From: Lingula anatina
Lineage: Eukaryota; Brachiopoda; Lingulata; Lingulida; Lingulidae
Length of the DNA stretch: 63,130 bases
Reading direction: 5' to 3'
NCBI RefSeq assembly: GCF_001039355.2
Contig: NW_019775995.1
Span: 38,118 to 101,247 of the forward strand
A program made the position numbers and the translations under genes. The notes below the pieces were generated by a model. The model saw only the letters and a program-made list of their open reading frames with translations. It had not been told where the DNA came from and did not search any database. The stretch's first letter is position 1; every line of letters begins with the position of its first letter. Shown here one piece after another: positions 25,201-37,980 of the stretch.

Positions 25201-27611
25201 CCTAAGTGCTGCAGAACTGAGTCAGAACCGATCTGTGAAAGTCTCTTATGAACAGGCCTTGATTCATTTTGTTTTGGTTTTGCTGTTGAACTCTCCTTTA
25301 CATAGCCACTGCAGTTTCTCTCCTTATTTGAACATTTGATCATCATTACAACTGAACAGCTTAATTGCTACCACAGACTGCCAAAACATGTATTATATTA
25401 AACTTTATAATAAAACATATAGTTTGTTGTGATTAAAAGCCAGTGCAATGGCCAATTAAATAGAAGAACCTGTACTATTGGCATTCTGCCATGAAGTTGA
25501 CATTTTGTGGTATTAAATATACTTTTCATCTTGAAATTATGGGATATTCTGATAATCAATTTTTTCATAAGTTGTCCTATTTGTAACACAATAGCAATTG
25601 GACTTCCTCCATCTCTTACCAATTGTGTTTATGACAGAAGTTGTTTTTCTTTTCAATTCTTAAAATGCATCTTAAATTGAAATTACAAATTACTTCTTTA
25701 ATTTCTATAAATTTTCTTTTCCATTTTTCTCTCTATTCACCTAATAGTTTTCTCTGTTTTCATTTCAAATCAGTTTCAGGAATGCAGATAGTGGCCAGGC
25801 TATAGCCGTCATGGCAGCTGCAAAAATGCCGAGTCATCCCAACTATGTAGTCTCCTACAGATGTTCCTTAATGAATTCTGCCTGCTGCAGGTGCAGGAGG
25901 CCGGTGGAGTTGTTATTAAAAAGATGTCCAAAATTTGAATACATATCTGAAGCACCTGACTCAAAAATCCCCCATGAAATCTACAGGAATAGAACCATGT
26001 TATCATTGGCCATGGTTTTTGGCAAAGGATCAAACTTGCAATGGCTTCAAATGTACCATACCATGTTATTAGCTATCAATATGTAAATTTCTACCCTAAA
26101 TCTCTGTTTGGGGTAAAGCATCCCAACTGAATTGTCAAATTGCTGTCTAAATTCAAAGTAAGATATATCATCCAAATTTCAACATATACATAGGAAACAA
26201 CTCACAGAAATATTATCAATTATATTTTTACCACCAAAATAGCAGTTATACCAATTATTCTAGAATTTGTGCTCGAAATCGGACCCAGGACCTTTATAGA
26301 TGACTACCCTGCATTACAATCTTTTAAGAGATAATTATAATGAACCAAACTTTTCAGAAAAAAATCCATGGTCCAACTTTGAACAAATTCATTTACCACT
26401 GGAAAGTATGGGCAAATTGTAGTTTACTCCAGGAAAAAACATTTTTAGGCCAAAATAACAGTTGTTATCCCTTTAAATTCAGCATTGAACAATACATTCC
26501 ACTTATATAATTTTGTATTCTTTTATAGTGATCTAGCTGTGTCAGACCTTGGACAAGATTAAGTGGAATCAAAACATTTTACTACAAAAATTAATAAATA
26601 AATCAATAAAAATAAATAAAGTTGACATTTATACTAAATATCATCATGAATGTTTTCCAGAATTAAACGAATTGTGATGACCTTAAACAAAAAGGCTCAT
26701 TTGCACTCCATGATCTCTGCCAGTGTTTCTTTTTTTATCATAATTTCAGCCTTTCTAAGGCTGATGGAGGCTTGAATCGCATGAACCAATTTCCACACTG
26801 TAGAGAGCTTCTATCTGGTCAGCCACTTTGGCCATTAATTCATTGACATAAGAAGCATTGAGAAAGAATGATAATTTTAACTCAAGATGACATAGTTACA
26901 ATACCACTCAAGCTGCATACTACACATCATTTCACTTCCAATGGTCAATTGAATAAAAATCAAATTATTCATTGGCGACATAGACCGTGACAAATTTGGA
27001 AACAAATGGTTGTCCATTGGAATGAGGCAATCTGATATAATGAACTGACCAAAGTAGCTGGACAGTCCGTTATAGTGACTGACCAACAGCTGTCCCTACT
27101 TACTTTAATTTTGTCTGGACAAAGAGATGGGCACACAAATGCCAACCATCAACTGTCATCTTAAATCAAAGAAAGTGGATTCAGTGTACCTTTCTAAGAA
27201 GTTAATTACATTAATGTTTGCAATACCATGTCTTGCTGGCTTTGCATGTATCTCTTGACTAATAATAATAAAGCTGTAAGACAGGTGCAGGGGAGAGGGG
27301 AGAAGAGGACTATGCCATTCCTCTCAGAAAAGTCAGATGAAAAATTCAGAAGATCAATGAAACAATTAAATCTCACAAAATTTCAGACGAGGCATGCGCT
27401 ACCTCAATCCACTTATGTTTATGATAAATTAATGTAAAAGTACATGGTACCAGTATCATATAGAGGAAGGTAAAAAATGAAACTGACTTACAAAAGTTTT
27501 TCTATTCTGATTATGGCATTCATTTACTCTGTTCAGCTTGCACTATTCTGATAAAAGTACATATGACCTCCTTTTCAGCCATCTCTTAAAAGGGCAAACT
27601 GAAAGATGAGA
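22231..27611. other. Non-coding, possible SINE relic
   Basis: No supported gene. At about 26266-26335 the minus strand reads GGTCCTGGGTCCGATTTCGA, similar to a tRNA B-box region, which may be a decayed tRNA-derived SINE. A GC-richer patch at 25790-26050 has open frames on both strands but no splice or domain support. Confidence 0.5.

Positions 27612-27671
<60 letters not shown>
27612..27671. repeat. Microsatellite (AAT)n
   Basis: About 20 uninterrupted AAT units. Confidence 0.97.
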
Positions 27672-28278
27672 TTCTTAGAAAGTTTTGGAACATGACAGTT
27701 AATATCAGTGTCATTTTTAATATTTGTTATTCTATATTTTAAACTTTAAGAATACATATATCTTAAAATTATTCAGAAACAATACAATATAAAGGTATAT
27801 ATGCATGGCTAATATTACCAATATGATATTTTGTTGCTAATCTGTTTATATCATTTAATTTATCAAAACAATAAAACAAAAGTTTCATTCATGCTTAAGC
27901 TGTTAAACAATTATTTAGATTTTTAAATAATGAAATAGTAAACGATCATGAACATGAACATGTTGTTCAGTGCTTCATCAAGACCATTTATACAAGGACA
28001 GGAGTTCTCATCATAGCAATCAGTTTCCTAACCTATGTAGAAGCTCAGCAGCGGGGATGCCTTGATTATGATGTGCAATTGTTTATTATTGACATCCCTG
28101 ATTTATCTACCGTCCTGATCTGCCTTACTGCCCATTTTGACCATCTACTGGCTTTATTTATCAAACGCTGACCGCTATTTGACCAGGCGGGCAAAATAAT
28201 ATTACCACATTTACCATGATGTGACGAATTGTTCACGTGTGAGAGCATGTAGGAGTACATGTACATCCATGTGGGTGG

Positions 28279-28338
<60 letters not shown>

Positions 28339-29817
28339 AGATGCATATTTTCTTCAATTATAGTTAAAAGAACAGGTTTCATAAGATTTCTACAAAGAAA
28401 ACAAAATGTAATACCCTTGCTAATTTTGCCAGTTTTCTATCATAATATGGAATATTTCTTTATCTTATTTTATTATGTACATATAGAGGCTATAAGCTTA
28501 AATATATGAAGTATACTGTTAGAAGATAAAAGGTTAAATGAAGCAAAGATATGCAGTACATTGAAGTGATATCAGTCTTCCTAGAGATGTACTTTACTTT
28601 AGACAACACTACTCCACCCTCACCAAATGCACTAAATGACCTCAAAAAGACAATACTTCATTCTGGCAAATTGTTCAAAATGATAACAAAGGAGTCCAAA
28701 TGTCTTTGTACATCAAATTTCCATAAATGTTTTATTTACTGAGACAATATGTAGATATAAATCCACAGCTTGAACTCTTTTTAAAAACTTCCCGACTAAA
28801 ACACTGAGCATCTTAAATGTTTCATAAAGAAAGTTACATCTTCAGCACATTATTAATGAAGCAGGTATTCCAGTGGAGATGGCCAAATGCCAGCTGGCTC
28901 TATAAATGGACATCTGACCAGACAGTGAGCCCTAACAGTATATGATTACAATCATGATGAGGGGTACACATGCGTAGGTGGATTATCCAGCAGTGGCAGG
29001 CACCTGTAGTTAAGCCACCCTGTCAGGTATGACCAAATTCAAAGTAAACACAAGCTAAGATCACTTACGATATATCCAAATGTAGTGTTTACCTGGATGA
29101 CTGCGTGCAGTGCCCCAGGTTCAAAAACAATTAACCTATCAGTAAGAATAATCATTTATGCTTAATTGGTGCAAAGCCATTGAACACAAACATACATACA
29201 TGCACATTCATTCATTCACTCACTGATTTAGCCACCTATCCATCCATGTAAGAGATGGAATATTTACAAAAAGATAACTTAAGTCCACCTTAATGATCAG
29301 ACAATTATCTTAATATAAACGCCCCAGTTTGCAAAAACTGACCAAAGCTGACAGGCTAGCTCTGGCAGTGCACGGCAAGAAGAATCATCATTTCAATGTT
29401 CAATATTAATTTAGCCATTCATAACAGTTCATCAGCAGAATATTTCCATATGTCAAACTTGCCCCTTCAAAGAAAGCCCAGGGAAATATAGGTGAATGGC
29501 TCCCAGCAATGAAATAATACATAATTACGATAACAACCCCCTCTTCCAGATGGTACACGCATTGGACCTTAATCAGCTTTAAATATTCAATGGGATCATT
29601 TTGTCACGTCATAGGTGACAAGTGAAAGGTGGCACGTGCCAGCTTCTCTTGCAGCTCACTCCAGCCTAAGCCAGCAGAGTCCATTTAACAATATTGTTAT
29701 AACTGTCAGGCACTTAGCGCTGAACAAAAGCCACTTGAACTATCAACACCTGACTGCTGAAGGCCAGTTCACAGAGTTTGATTCTAAACCGGTACAACGC
29801 TCCATGCAGGAATAGAC
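27672..29817. other. Non-coding with (GA)n tract and GC-richer islands
   Basis: A pure (GA)n tract lies at 28281-28337. The segments 28000-28270, 28860-29110 and 29300-29800 are less AT-rich and free of recognisable repeats. They could be conserved regulatory DNA, but that needs a comparison I cannot do. Confidence 0.5.
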
Positions 29818-29972
29818 CAGAGATATTTTCTGACAGTCTTCCAAATTTTCTTTGTTGATCCATCTTTCATTTTTGACTGTCTTGGGGCAGAAAAATGGAT
29901 ACCTGTCAATGTAAAACTGAAAATCTAACCGTCTTCCGGAAGACCCACAAAATGGCCTCAATCAACCTCTGC
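29818..29972 (-). mobile_element. Family B MITE, copy 2 (ends worn)
   Basis: Reverse-orientation relative of 56449-56617: shared words in order are GATATTTTCTGACAGTCTTCC, TTGTTGATCCATC and CCGTCTTCCGGAAGAC. The GGGGCGGAT ends are no longer recognisable, so the limits are approximate and no target duplication is called. Confidence 0.78.
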
Positions 29973-30511
29973 CATGGTCTGGAGTTTCTACTGAATTCAC
30001 TTGGTGTCTGGAGGCTTTGAGATTTGACATTTAGGGTAAATGAATTGTGGTACACTAAAAATAGAGTAAAATTTCTGCCTAAAACTTAAGCTGTTTCTTA
30101 CATTTTGGGAGACTAGGTCTAATACCCTTACTTGAACAACCTACAATGTGCTGGACATTTTTCAAAAATCAGAGTCAACTGAAAATTTTGGCCTGTGCCT
30201 TTGCACCAAATGGGCCCTCTGAATGCGACTTCCATCAGTTCTGAACCAAGTAAAGTTGATTCAAATGTGAACAGGACCACAATCAGCGCCAGCAGTCATA
30301 ATAACAGAAGCCACTTGACCAGACTGCTCCTGGCTATTATATAATCATAACTACCATCTGGTAGTCTATTATCAATAAGTATATTTGCACAGAATTCAGG
30401 AAAAGGAACATTTTATCCCAATCATATATCTGATGAGGAATCTGTTTCATCTCTTAATTATGCTCCCTTTCTTAAACCATCTGCCCAATCAGAGAGCTGG
30501 CTCTTCTTCAG

Positions 30512-30561
<50 letters not shown>

Positions 30562-31321
30562 CATTGTTATTATTAATACTCCGAGTACTAAATGTTCCCA
30601 ACAGGTTTAGGTAGGTGTTGAACACAATTGTTTCAGGACATTCTGAAGATTGTATTTTCTTGGAGAAATTGACAAAATTCCAGCCATGCTGCACCTGTTT
30701 CATACCCACATTAGATCGCGTCCAGATTATCCGTCACTAATCATGCACAGAGAGATCATGATGTTGTTATAATTACCCACTTGAATACCCACATCATCAC
30801 ACGCCCCCTTTCCTGACACTTTTTTTTTTGGTACCTAGAGGCTACCACCAACACCGCTTTAACAGAAATTTCTCTGACTTAATCCTTAAAGGAAGTAGAG
30901 TGGAGACAGGTGTAGTGCCCACACTTGCTATGAATTAAGCTACCAAGTTTTAACCGGTCTTATCAGCTGAAGCAAGTGGGTGTGTTAACATATGTATAAC
31001 ATGCTCCCACCCCTACCACAGGATGCCAACATAACTGTTCTCAAAATGTGCAGATATTAATATAATTCATATGCAATTTATTTATATTTCGTTACTGAAT
31101 TTACATATCGTAGTTGTGTAAATAAATGTCCAAATTCATAGATGTGAAACATACCAAATTACCAGTATGTTAGCCATGAAGTACCTCGGCTACCATAAAA
31201 CAAGACTTTAAAATTCTGAATTGATACTGAAAATGTGTAGACTATGGGTAAAGTACATAGACACAGCAATAGGTGTACTTCAAACAAGTGTGCTTCTAAA
31301 AGTTCTTCTCTAAATAAGACC
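29973..31321. other. Non-coding, (AAT)n tract
   Basis: (AAT)n at about 30514-30554 followed by ATTATTATC in the opposite sense, able to fold back. No supported gene. Confidence 0.6.
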
Positions 31322-31324
31322 TAA

Positions 31325-31857
31325 GACCCCATTCAGAATGGAAGATCCAAGTATCAACTGGTCCAAGAATCAAATATGGCAGATCCTCCATGAGAGGAAG
31401 ACTGCTTAATCCTGTAATGGTCTCTCCGCCTCTCACAGGGCTCCCTACATGTCATCTCTGCAGGGGCACAGTAATTAAATCTCTGTTCCATTCCACTGGA
31501 TGCGTGGAGAGGCGTGTGAGAGGTGGAGAGACCATTACAGGATTAAACTGTATTCCTCTCATGGAGGATCTGCCATATTTGATCCTTGGTCAGTTGATAC
31601 TTGCACCTCGTTTCCATAGATTTTTAGATCGATCTATCCCTGTGGGGAGTCTCACTAGATTACTGTCAGCTTGGCCGGCTTAAGCATCTGTCCCGCCTAC
31701 TAAAAGCTGTAAAGGGGTAATTAATTATGGTGCCCGCTCAGCTGACTGCAATTTAGCGTGAACCCCCAGGGAGTTAGGTCGATCTAAATCTTAATCTTTA
31801 GATCGATCTAAATCTCTGGGAAAGCACCCTTGGATCTTCCATTCAGAATGGCCCCCC
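31325..31857. mobile_element. PIF/Harbinger-like MITE interrupted by another MITE
   Basis: Flanked by TAA at 31322-31324 and 31858-31860. Outer ends GACCCCATTCAGAATGGAAG and CTTCCATTCAGAATGGCCCC. The long arms pair inward through CAAATATGGCAGATCCTCCATG and its complement. A second inner pair (TTAATCCTGTAATGG and CCATTACAGGATTA) surrounds the core. The right arm is split by the insertion at 31604-31829; removing it restores arm pairing (GATACTTGGATCTTCC). Length without the insert is about 304 bp. Confidence 0.82.
31604..31829 (+). mobile_element. Nested AGATCGATCTA-type MITE (226 bp)
   Basis: Inserted in the right arm of the preceding element. TTG is duplicated at 31601-31603 and 31830-31832. 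The ends are CACCTCGTTTCCATAG and CTGGGAAAGCACCC. Its interior is nearly the same as 12526-12750 (AGATCGATCTATCCCTGTGG, GGAGTTAGGTCGATC). The nesting dates it as younger than its host. The target site is TTG instead of the TAA seen for its siblings. Confidence 0.85.
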
Positions 31858-31861
31858 TAAA

Positions 31862-31978
31862 GCCGCATTCAGAACAGCGGACTACTCCAGTGTATATTAG
31901 CAGATTAGACGGCAAGCCTTTTAGTCAGTCACCATATCTGGCCCTCAGACTAGTAAGTCTGCTATCCTGAATGTAGCC
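31862..31978. mobile_element. Short MITE related to the 4.1-kb element
   Basis: Begins just after the TAA that closes the 31325 element. Ends GCCGCATTCAGAACAG and CCTGAATGTAGCC form an imperfect inverted pair. The interior GCAGATTAGACGGCAAGC matches the element at 4121-4295. Right-side target repeat is worn. Confidence 0.65.
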
Positions 31979-31987
31979 AAAGTCTAA

Positions 31988-32189
31988 GGGTGCTTTCCCA
32001 GAGATTTAGATCGACCTAACTCCCTGGGGGTTCACGCTAAATTGCAGGCAGCTGAGCGGGCACCATAGTTAATTACCCCCTTACAGCTTTTACTAGGCGG
32101 AACAGACGCTTAAGCCGGCCAAGCTGACAGTAATCTAGTGAGACTCTCCACAGGGATAGATCGATCTAAAAATCTATGGAAATGGGGTG
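31988..32189 (-). mobile_element. AGATCGATCTA-type MITE, inverted copy (202 bp)
   Basis: Flanked by TAA at 31985-31987 and 32190-32192. The left end is GGGTGCTTTCCCAGAG and the right end ATGGAAATGGGGTG. The interior matches 31604-31829 in reverse. With its neighbours it makes a continuous run of elements from 31322 to 32192. Confidence 0.85.
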
Positions 32190-32192
32190 TAA

Positions 32193-32840
32193 GCAGGCTG
32201 GTCCAGGATATACAAAGCTTTAGCCTGTGGCTCACATGCTGACCACTGCCAGCTGCATGCCCTCCAGCTCTTCTCCCACCCTCTTTGTTATCAATCATAA
32301 ACAATAGCCACAGTACCAGCACCAAAGACAGATAATCTCATTCTTATGTTGGATCATTACGTAAACACATTATAATGTGGGAGTCAAATAGATAAGGACG
32401 GAGTTACCAGTACTTAGGGAGTAATTTTCTCACTAGAATCGTAGAGTCAAGCACACAAATTAACAGACAGATGCTCTCTTACCATCATTATAATCTCTCT
32501 TTTAGTGAGATTACATTGTCTGCTGAATACATATGATTAATACTTGGATCTCCTTTAAAGTGAGTCTTTACTGTTTTACATATTGAAAAACCTTGCATAA
32601 TAAACAATGGGCGCCAGAAAGGGCTATAACAGCAGACATGGAGACTATTGGCTATTTATTTATTTATTTATTTATTTATTTATTGGATGGCCTGGGCTTG
32701 AACCTTATTATTATGTAAAATCAATAGGATGACAATATTATCCCCTTGTTCAATTTTTATCATATATGAAGTGAAAACACAGGGCCACTTAGTGAACCAA
32801 AAAAAGATTTTAAAAATTGGTATCTTTCATCTACAAGTTA
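32193..32840. other. Non-coding, (TTTA)n tract
   Basis: (TTTA)n at about 32653-32684. Nothing else recognised. Confidence 0.65.
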
Positions 32841-33000
32841 CAGGCTCGTTGCCAGCCATTTCAAAGGGGAGGTTCTTTTTTTCTGAACAAGTGGTCTTTT
32901 TACATGAAAGCTTTTTGTACCTGGATCAAATATTACCCAGAGTGGACCATTTTCCAGCGAAAAGGGCAGTTCATACAAACCGCCAATCACTACAGGTCTG
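32841..33000 (-). mobile_element. Family A MITE, copy 4 (160 bp, worn)
   Basis: Reverse orientation. Left end CAGGCTCGTTGCCAGCC and right end CACTACAGGTCTG are mutated. Flanks AGTTA and AGTTG match at four of five positions. Older than copies 1-3. Confidence 0.82.
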
Positions 33001-36000
33001 AGTTGAGAAAACAAGAGATAGGTAGAAAAATTGTAGAAGATACCATAAATATTCATCTGTCATATTTTTTCTTGGCTAAATATGATTATTTTACTTCTTC
33101 TATCAAACTGAATATGAACAAGGTTATTTTAAAATCCAAATTCAAGGTTCACAGAAAAAAACTTTTTTCTTCTGAGTATAACATCAAAATCACATTTAAA
33201 GTGTTCCAAAAAGGACTGAATGCCCAATAAATACCGTAATTACTGAGTATTCTGTACATATGAACAACTTTGATTATTTTTTCCCAAAAATAATGACTGT
33301 TATATATAATTCAAAACAATATCACCCAGAAGTTCTCAAAAACAAACTGGTTCATATCAGAATGTTTGTGTAAGTAATTTGAAACAGAAAAAAAAAATTA
33401 TTGGAAAAAAAAAACTTTGTTTAAAACATGTGCAAAATTACCATAGTCAACAGACAAAGACTTCGCTTAATTCTGGTATTATAAAATGTATCAATTTACA
33501 CACCCACAAGGCAGACACTTTCCATTGTCCACTGTTTATCTAATTATCAATTTATTGAATTTACACAGGAACACTTGTGACAGGATGATAAAATGATTGC
33601 TCAAGCTGAGAGCAATGATTAAATAAAAGAACAAACGCGTGGAAGTGACAATAATAGCACTCGCTGGATTAAAGAATTGGAAGAGCTTCTCTTTCTGCAG
33701 GCATAATGTACATATGGCTGAAACAGGGATTAGGATATACTTTAACAAAAGACATTTCAGGTCAAAGTTGGCGTTTCTTTTTTTGATGCGCCGAAATGAG
33801 GCAAATTCTGTGACTGACAAAATTACGTTACACGAATTACTGATCTCATCATCTAAGACATCCAAGCTTTCACTAGTTTGTCTCAAAAATTTCCTCTCTG
33901 GGAAGGTGAGAAAAGCATTATTCTATATTATCATCCAAAGTTAGTACTCGATCTGTCCCTGATGCACTATATAACATGCTTCCAGACACTAATCCCTGAA
34001 TGCTTGATTAAAAAAAAAAAAAATAAATAAATAAAAAAAATAAAAAAATGAAGAGCTGTAGTCCTCATAATATTGCCATCGAGTCGGGATCCATCCAATT
34101 ACGTTGTACATGAGCATACTGTCATGAGCAGAAGGCATAGAGGATAGTATCTTTTCTGTGCTCATTAGGATTTTTTTCTTTTCTGATCATTACATCACTT
34201 AATTGCCTTTTGTCACAAATTGCTGGCATTCATATGTGGAAAAAGAAAGAGAAGTTAACTGAATACCTCTACTGCACATGTTAAAGGGTAACAAATGAAA
34301 AGGTGTGTGTGTAGGTATATGTGCACTTGTATGTGTTTGTGTATATGTATGTGTGAGCTTGCATGTGTTTGTTTGTGTGCATATGCATATAATATGTGAG
34401 TAATCACTTACCCCCCCCCCCCCCCCTGAATTACTGTTCTGAAAATTTCACAAATTATTCAAAAATTTTTACAATATTCCATGTAACAATTTGAAATAAT
34501 ACAAGTGAGCCACATACAGTATATCTATATGAATAAATATATATATGTAAAGTATACAGCAGTATATCTATATGAATAAATATATATGTAAAGTATACAG
34601 CATTGAAAATATTTTCAGACCCACATTTTCCTTATGACGTATAGTATGTATAACATATAATGTCACAGTGTATATTTACATTTGCTTTTGAACCCCTATA
34701 TTCTCACAGATAAAATGGCACACCGACTTTAAAAGAAACAAATAACTGTACGGTACCTTGTAAATAAAATATAATACCCTTAGGAAAATTAACATTTATA
34801 TGACTGAAATGAAAAACTCCACCAAAAAGTACAATATGGCTAAAAGAACACAGGTCAACAAGTACAGTGCATGTAACTTGTACTGTAATTATTGACAAAT
34901 TTCAAACATCTGAATGCCAACGTATTCTATTATGCTAAAATTCATTATTTTCACTTTGACACAAAAGGATACTATCTATCTATCTGACCCTGACATATTT
35001 TCAAAAAACCTCAAATCATCCTTTCTTGTATTTCTAACAAAATATTACTCTGGTCGAAAAAATTTGTTCATTGAATTTTGTTTGAATCAAGTGGGTAATT
35101 ATTGCAGTGTGGGCTGGCACATGTCGAGTACTAAAGTGGTTGAGTACAATGTCTTGGATCGCGAGATCTGTGTTAATTAAGTCAAGAGCTCAGTGTTTCA
35201 AAGTCTCCGTACGTCAAACTCACAGGTGTCTTTCTCAGGGAATATGCATATTACTTTAATAAATAAAATTTAATAAATAACAGTACTTATTTCATAAGGA
35301 TTTTAACATGGGATGAGCACGTGGACAAATGCCAGACGAGAATTTTAAAATACATGTTATCAATTTTTATTCTCAGAAAAACCAGCCGCGCAAGACACAT
35401 CAAATCTTAATGAGAAAATGTAATTCAGTGCATGTTTTGACAGATCGCAATTGAAAAATGGTTACATAGCACCTCATCTTTCTGAATTAAAAAAAGGAAT
35501 AAAAAGATGAAAAATCCACATTTTGGATGATTAAGATCACATCACAAACAACAGCATGCAAAACATGATATGTAAAACAACAAGAACAGTGTCAAGAATT
35601 GAGGACTCAAATTAAAGAGCGGTAAATTTATATGCATTAAGTCTCCACACCTGACAGTTAAGGTGCACCAAGCAGTGTATATACCCCTTAAAATGCCACA
35701 CGAACATGTTTAAACACACCTCTGACATGACTTCAAGTAATACTTCAGAAATCTAGGTGATTAATTAAAACTTTCCTGTCAGATGCACACGTGAACCATC
35801 TTCTAAGTGAGTGATGGCTATGTTCCTTTTAGTGCATAATACTCATTTCAGTAAATAAATCTCAAATCTGCCATTTTCTCATAAAATCCATTTCACATTG
35901 AAGAACATGGAACTATAACTTTTTATCTATTTTGGGTGTGTTAAAAAAATGTCCAACCCTCTCCTTAACGCTCCTTTTCAAAGAAACAAATAACAGCATT

Positions 36001-36567
36001 CTTGCATACTGCATACTTATTCCCAAAATCCCATTTCCTTAATCTTTCTTATGGCCAAGGTGTGTGTGTTATTCACCGTGATCATGAGATCTACATGCAT
36101 GATAACAAGTGGTTGCAAGAACCACAAAAAAAAAAAAAAAGAAAAAAAAAAGGAATTACAAAACTGGGTGAGTGGGGCAAGTGCACTAGGAATACTCTCA
36201 AATTTCCATCCAGGCAAATATATTCATTGAATTACAGGAACTGACAGTGTTAAACAATTAATTACTGTGTAAAGGAAATCTATCAGAGGACTTGGGCAAG
36301 TGCACTGGGGGAGGGATGGCACAGAATTTCTATTAAAAAAAAATGAGAAGAAAATAAAGAATCATAAATCAAGACAAACTAAGTACAAGATGAAAAAAAA
36401 CTTTCATAGTAAAATTTAATGAGTATGGTTGGTGTATAATGAAAGCTCTAAAAGTTATTGTTAAAATATACTGAGGTTCGTTATTATGGATGAAGGTACT
36501 AGTAGAAGATACCAGCAGGGAAGGGGGGGGGGGTGGGATGGGGTGGGAGTAGGGGTGTGCTAGATCT
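33001..36567. other. Non-coding, small tandem duplication
   Basis: A 40-43 bp unit (CAGTATATCTATATGAATAA...) is duplicated in tandem at about 34517-34601. Poly(C) at 34411-34426 and poly(A) at about 36125-36150. No supported gene. Confidence 0.6.
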
Positions 36568-36641
36568 GGGCTCCGTATCTCGAAAGGTTCGCTATGTTGT
36601 GCACGTGCGCAACATAGCGAACCTTTCGAGATACGGAGCCC
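36568..36641. repeat. 74-bp near-perfect palindrome centred on an E-box
   Basis: Arms 36568-36599 and 36610-36641 are exact reverse complements over 32 bp (starting GGGCTCCGTATCTCGAAAGG). The ten bases between contain the 8-bp palindrome GCACGTGC, so only one base pair (36600 versus 36609) is unmatched in the whole structure. The centre is CACGTG. No flanking target duplication is visible. It could extrude as a cruciform, or form an RNA hairpin if transcribed. Confidence 0.95.
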
Positions 36642-37310
36642 TGTTTGCTACAATATATTGTTCATGTAGTTATGACATGTATTTCAATTGTATACTGTGG
36701 AAGATTAAATTTTAGGATTGGGAGACAAAATATCAAGTTAAGGCTACAATTATATTGTTTTCTGTCAATAACTAACAATTCTACACAGTGAACACAGATC
36801 TACCACTAAAGTTACTTGATTATAACTGCAACAAATGTATTACTGAAGAAGGCTCCATACCTTCTTTTATTTGTCTACCCAGCTGAAAGGTCATTTACCT
36901 CTAAATTCTATTAAATATTTCTAGTGCAATTTCGAAAGAGAGAAACCTTTTACATATTTCATTTAATGAGGTAAACTAATTAAAGAATAAAGTTACACAG
37001 TGCCTCTATAATTTCATCAGTGGATCAAAAAGAGGTATATGTGGGAGCAATTTTTTTCCCTTCAGGTTAACAAGAAGTTTTCTTTTCATCCTTTTGATCT
37101 TTTTTCCCAAATAAATGATGAACATATTCAGGAAGAAAAGAGTTTCAGGATTTCATGGCAAGCTCTCTGCCCAGAAAAGAAAATTAGAGGCAGAAGTGAA
37201 AGAACAGAATGCTATGTTCAGCAGATGTTCAAAAGAAAATTTATTTCACAATCAAAGAGAGAGAAAACGGGAGAATTAACAGATGTTGAAAGATAAGTGA
37301 TTTCCTTAAT

Positions 37311-37345
<35 letters not shown>

Positions 37346-37664
37346 AACATTGGTATTTCACTTTTTGGTCACCAAAAGTTGCACTTGTTACTTTGTTAAA
37401 GTTGAACTTTTCCCTCCTCAAACAAATGAATAAAACATGGAACTGAGGGAAAAGACAAACAATAGGAAATATGCAAACAAAACATGTGTTACACGTAAAA
37501 ACATATCTTTTTCCCACGGCAATGGAGGCAAAATAGCATAAGGATGCAGGTACATTTTTTACAAGATCTGAAAAGAAAGATAGGCCACAAATCAAAACCA
37601 AACTCAGCAGAATTTGTAGGAGAATAATGGAATGTTGTACTACATATAGCAGAGACAACAGGCC
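36642..37664. other. Non-coding, (GA)n tract
   Basis: (GA)n at about 37313-37341. Open frame 37039-37296 is lysine-rich but lacks splice or domain support. Confidence 0.55.
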
Positions 37665-37980
37665 NNNNNNNNNNNNNNNNNNNNNNNNNNNNNNNNNNNN
37701 NNNNNNNNNNNNNNNNNNNNNNNNNNNNNNNNNNNNNNNNNNNNNNNNNNNNNNNNNNNNNNNNNNNNNNNNNNNNNNNNNNNNNNNNNNNNNNNNNNNN
37801 NNNNNNNNNNNNNNNNNNNNNNNNNNNNNNNNNNNNNNNNNNNNNNNNNNNNNNNNNNNNNNNNNNNNNNNNNNNNNNNNNNNNNNNNNNNNNNNNNNNN
37901 NNNNNNNNNNNNNNNNNNNNNNNNNNNNNNNNNNNNNNNNNNNNNNNNNNNNNNNNNNNNNNNNNNNNNNNNNNNNNNNN
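37665..37980. other. Assembly gap (316 N)
   Basis: Run of N. Any open frame drawn across it is meaningless. Confidence 1.

Noticed and set aside
25800-26090. Overlapping 74-91 codon frames in a GC-richer patch
   Set aside because: Open on both strands, no splice sites in phase, no domain.
27956-27968. Perfect GAACA-TGT-TGTTC steroid-receptor-like palindrome
   Set aside because: A single 13-bp match is expected by chance in tens of kilobases, and the probable host group lacks the vertebrate receptor.
31390-31683. 97-codon frame GLTRLLSAWPA-like, also present at 32110-32325
   Set aside because: Both are readings of the same inverted-repeat element on opposite strands; the shared peptide is repeat DNA.
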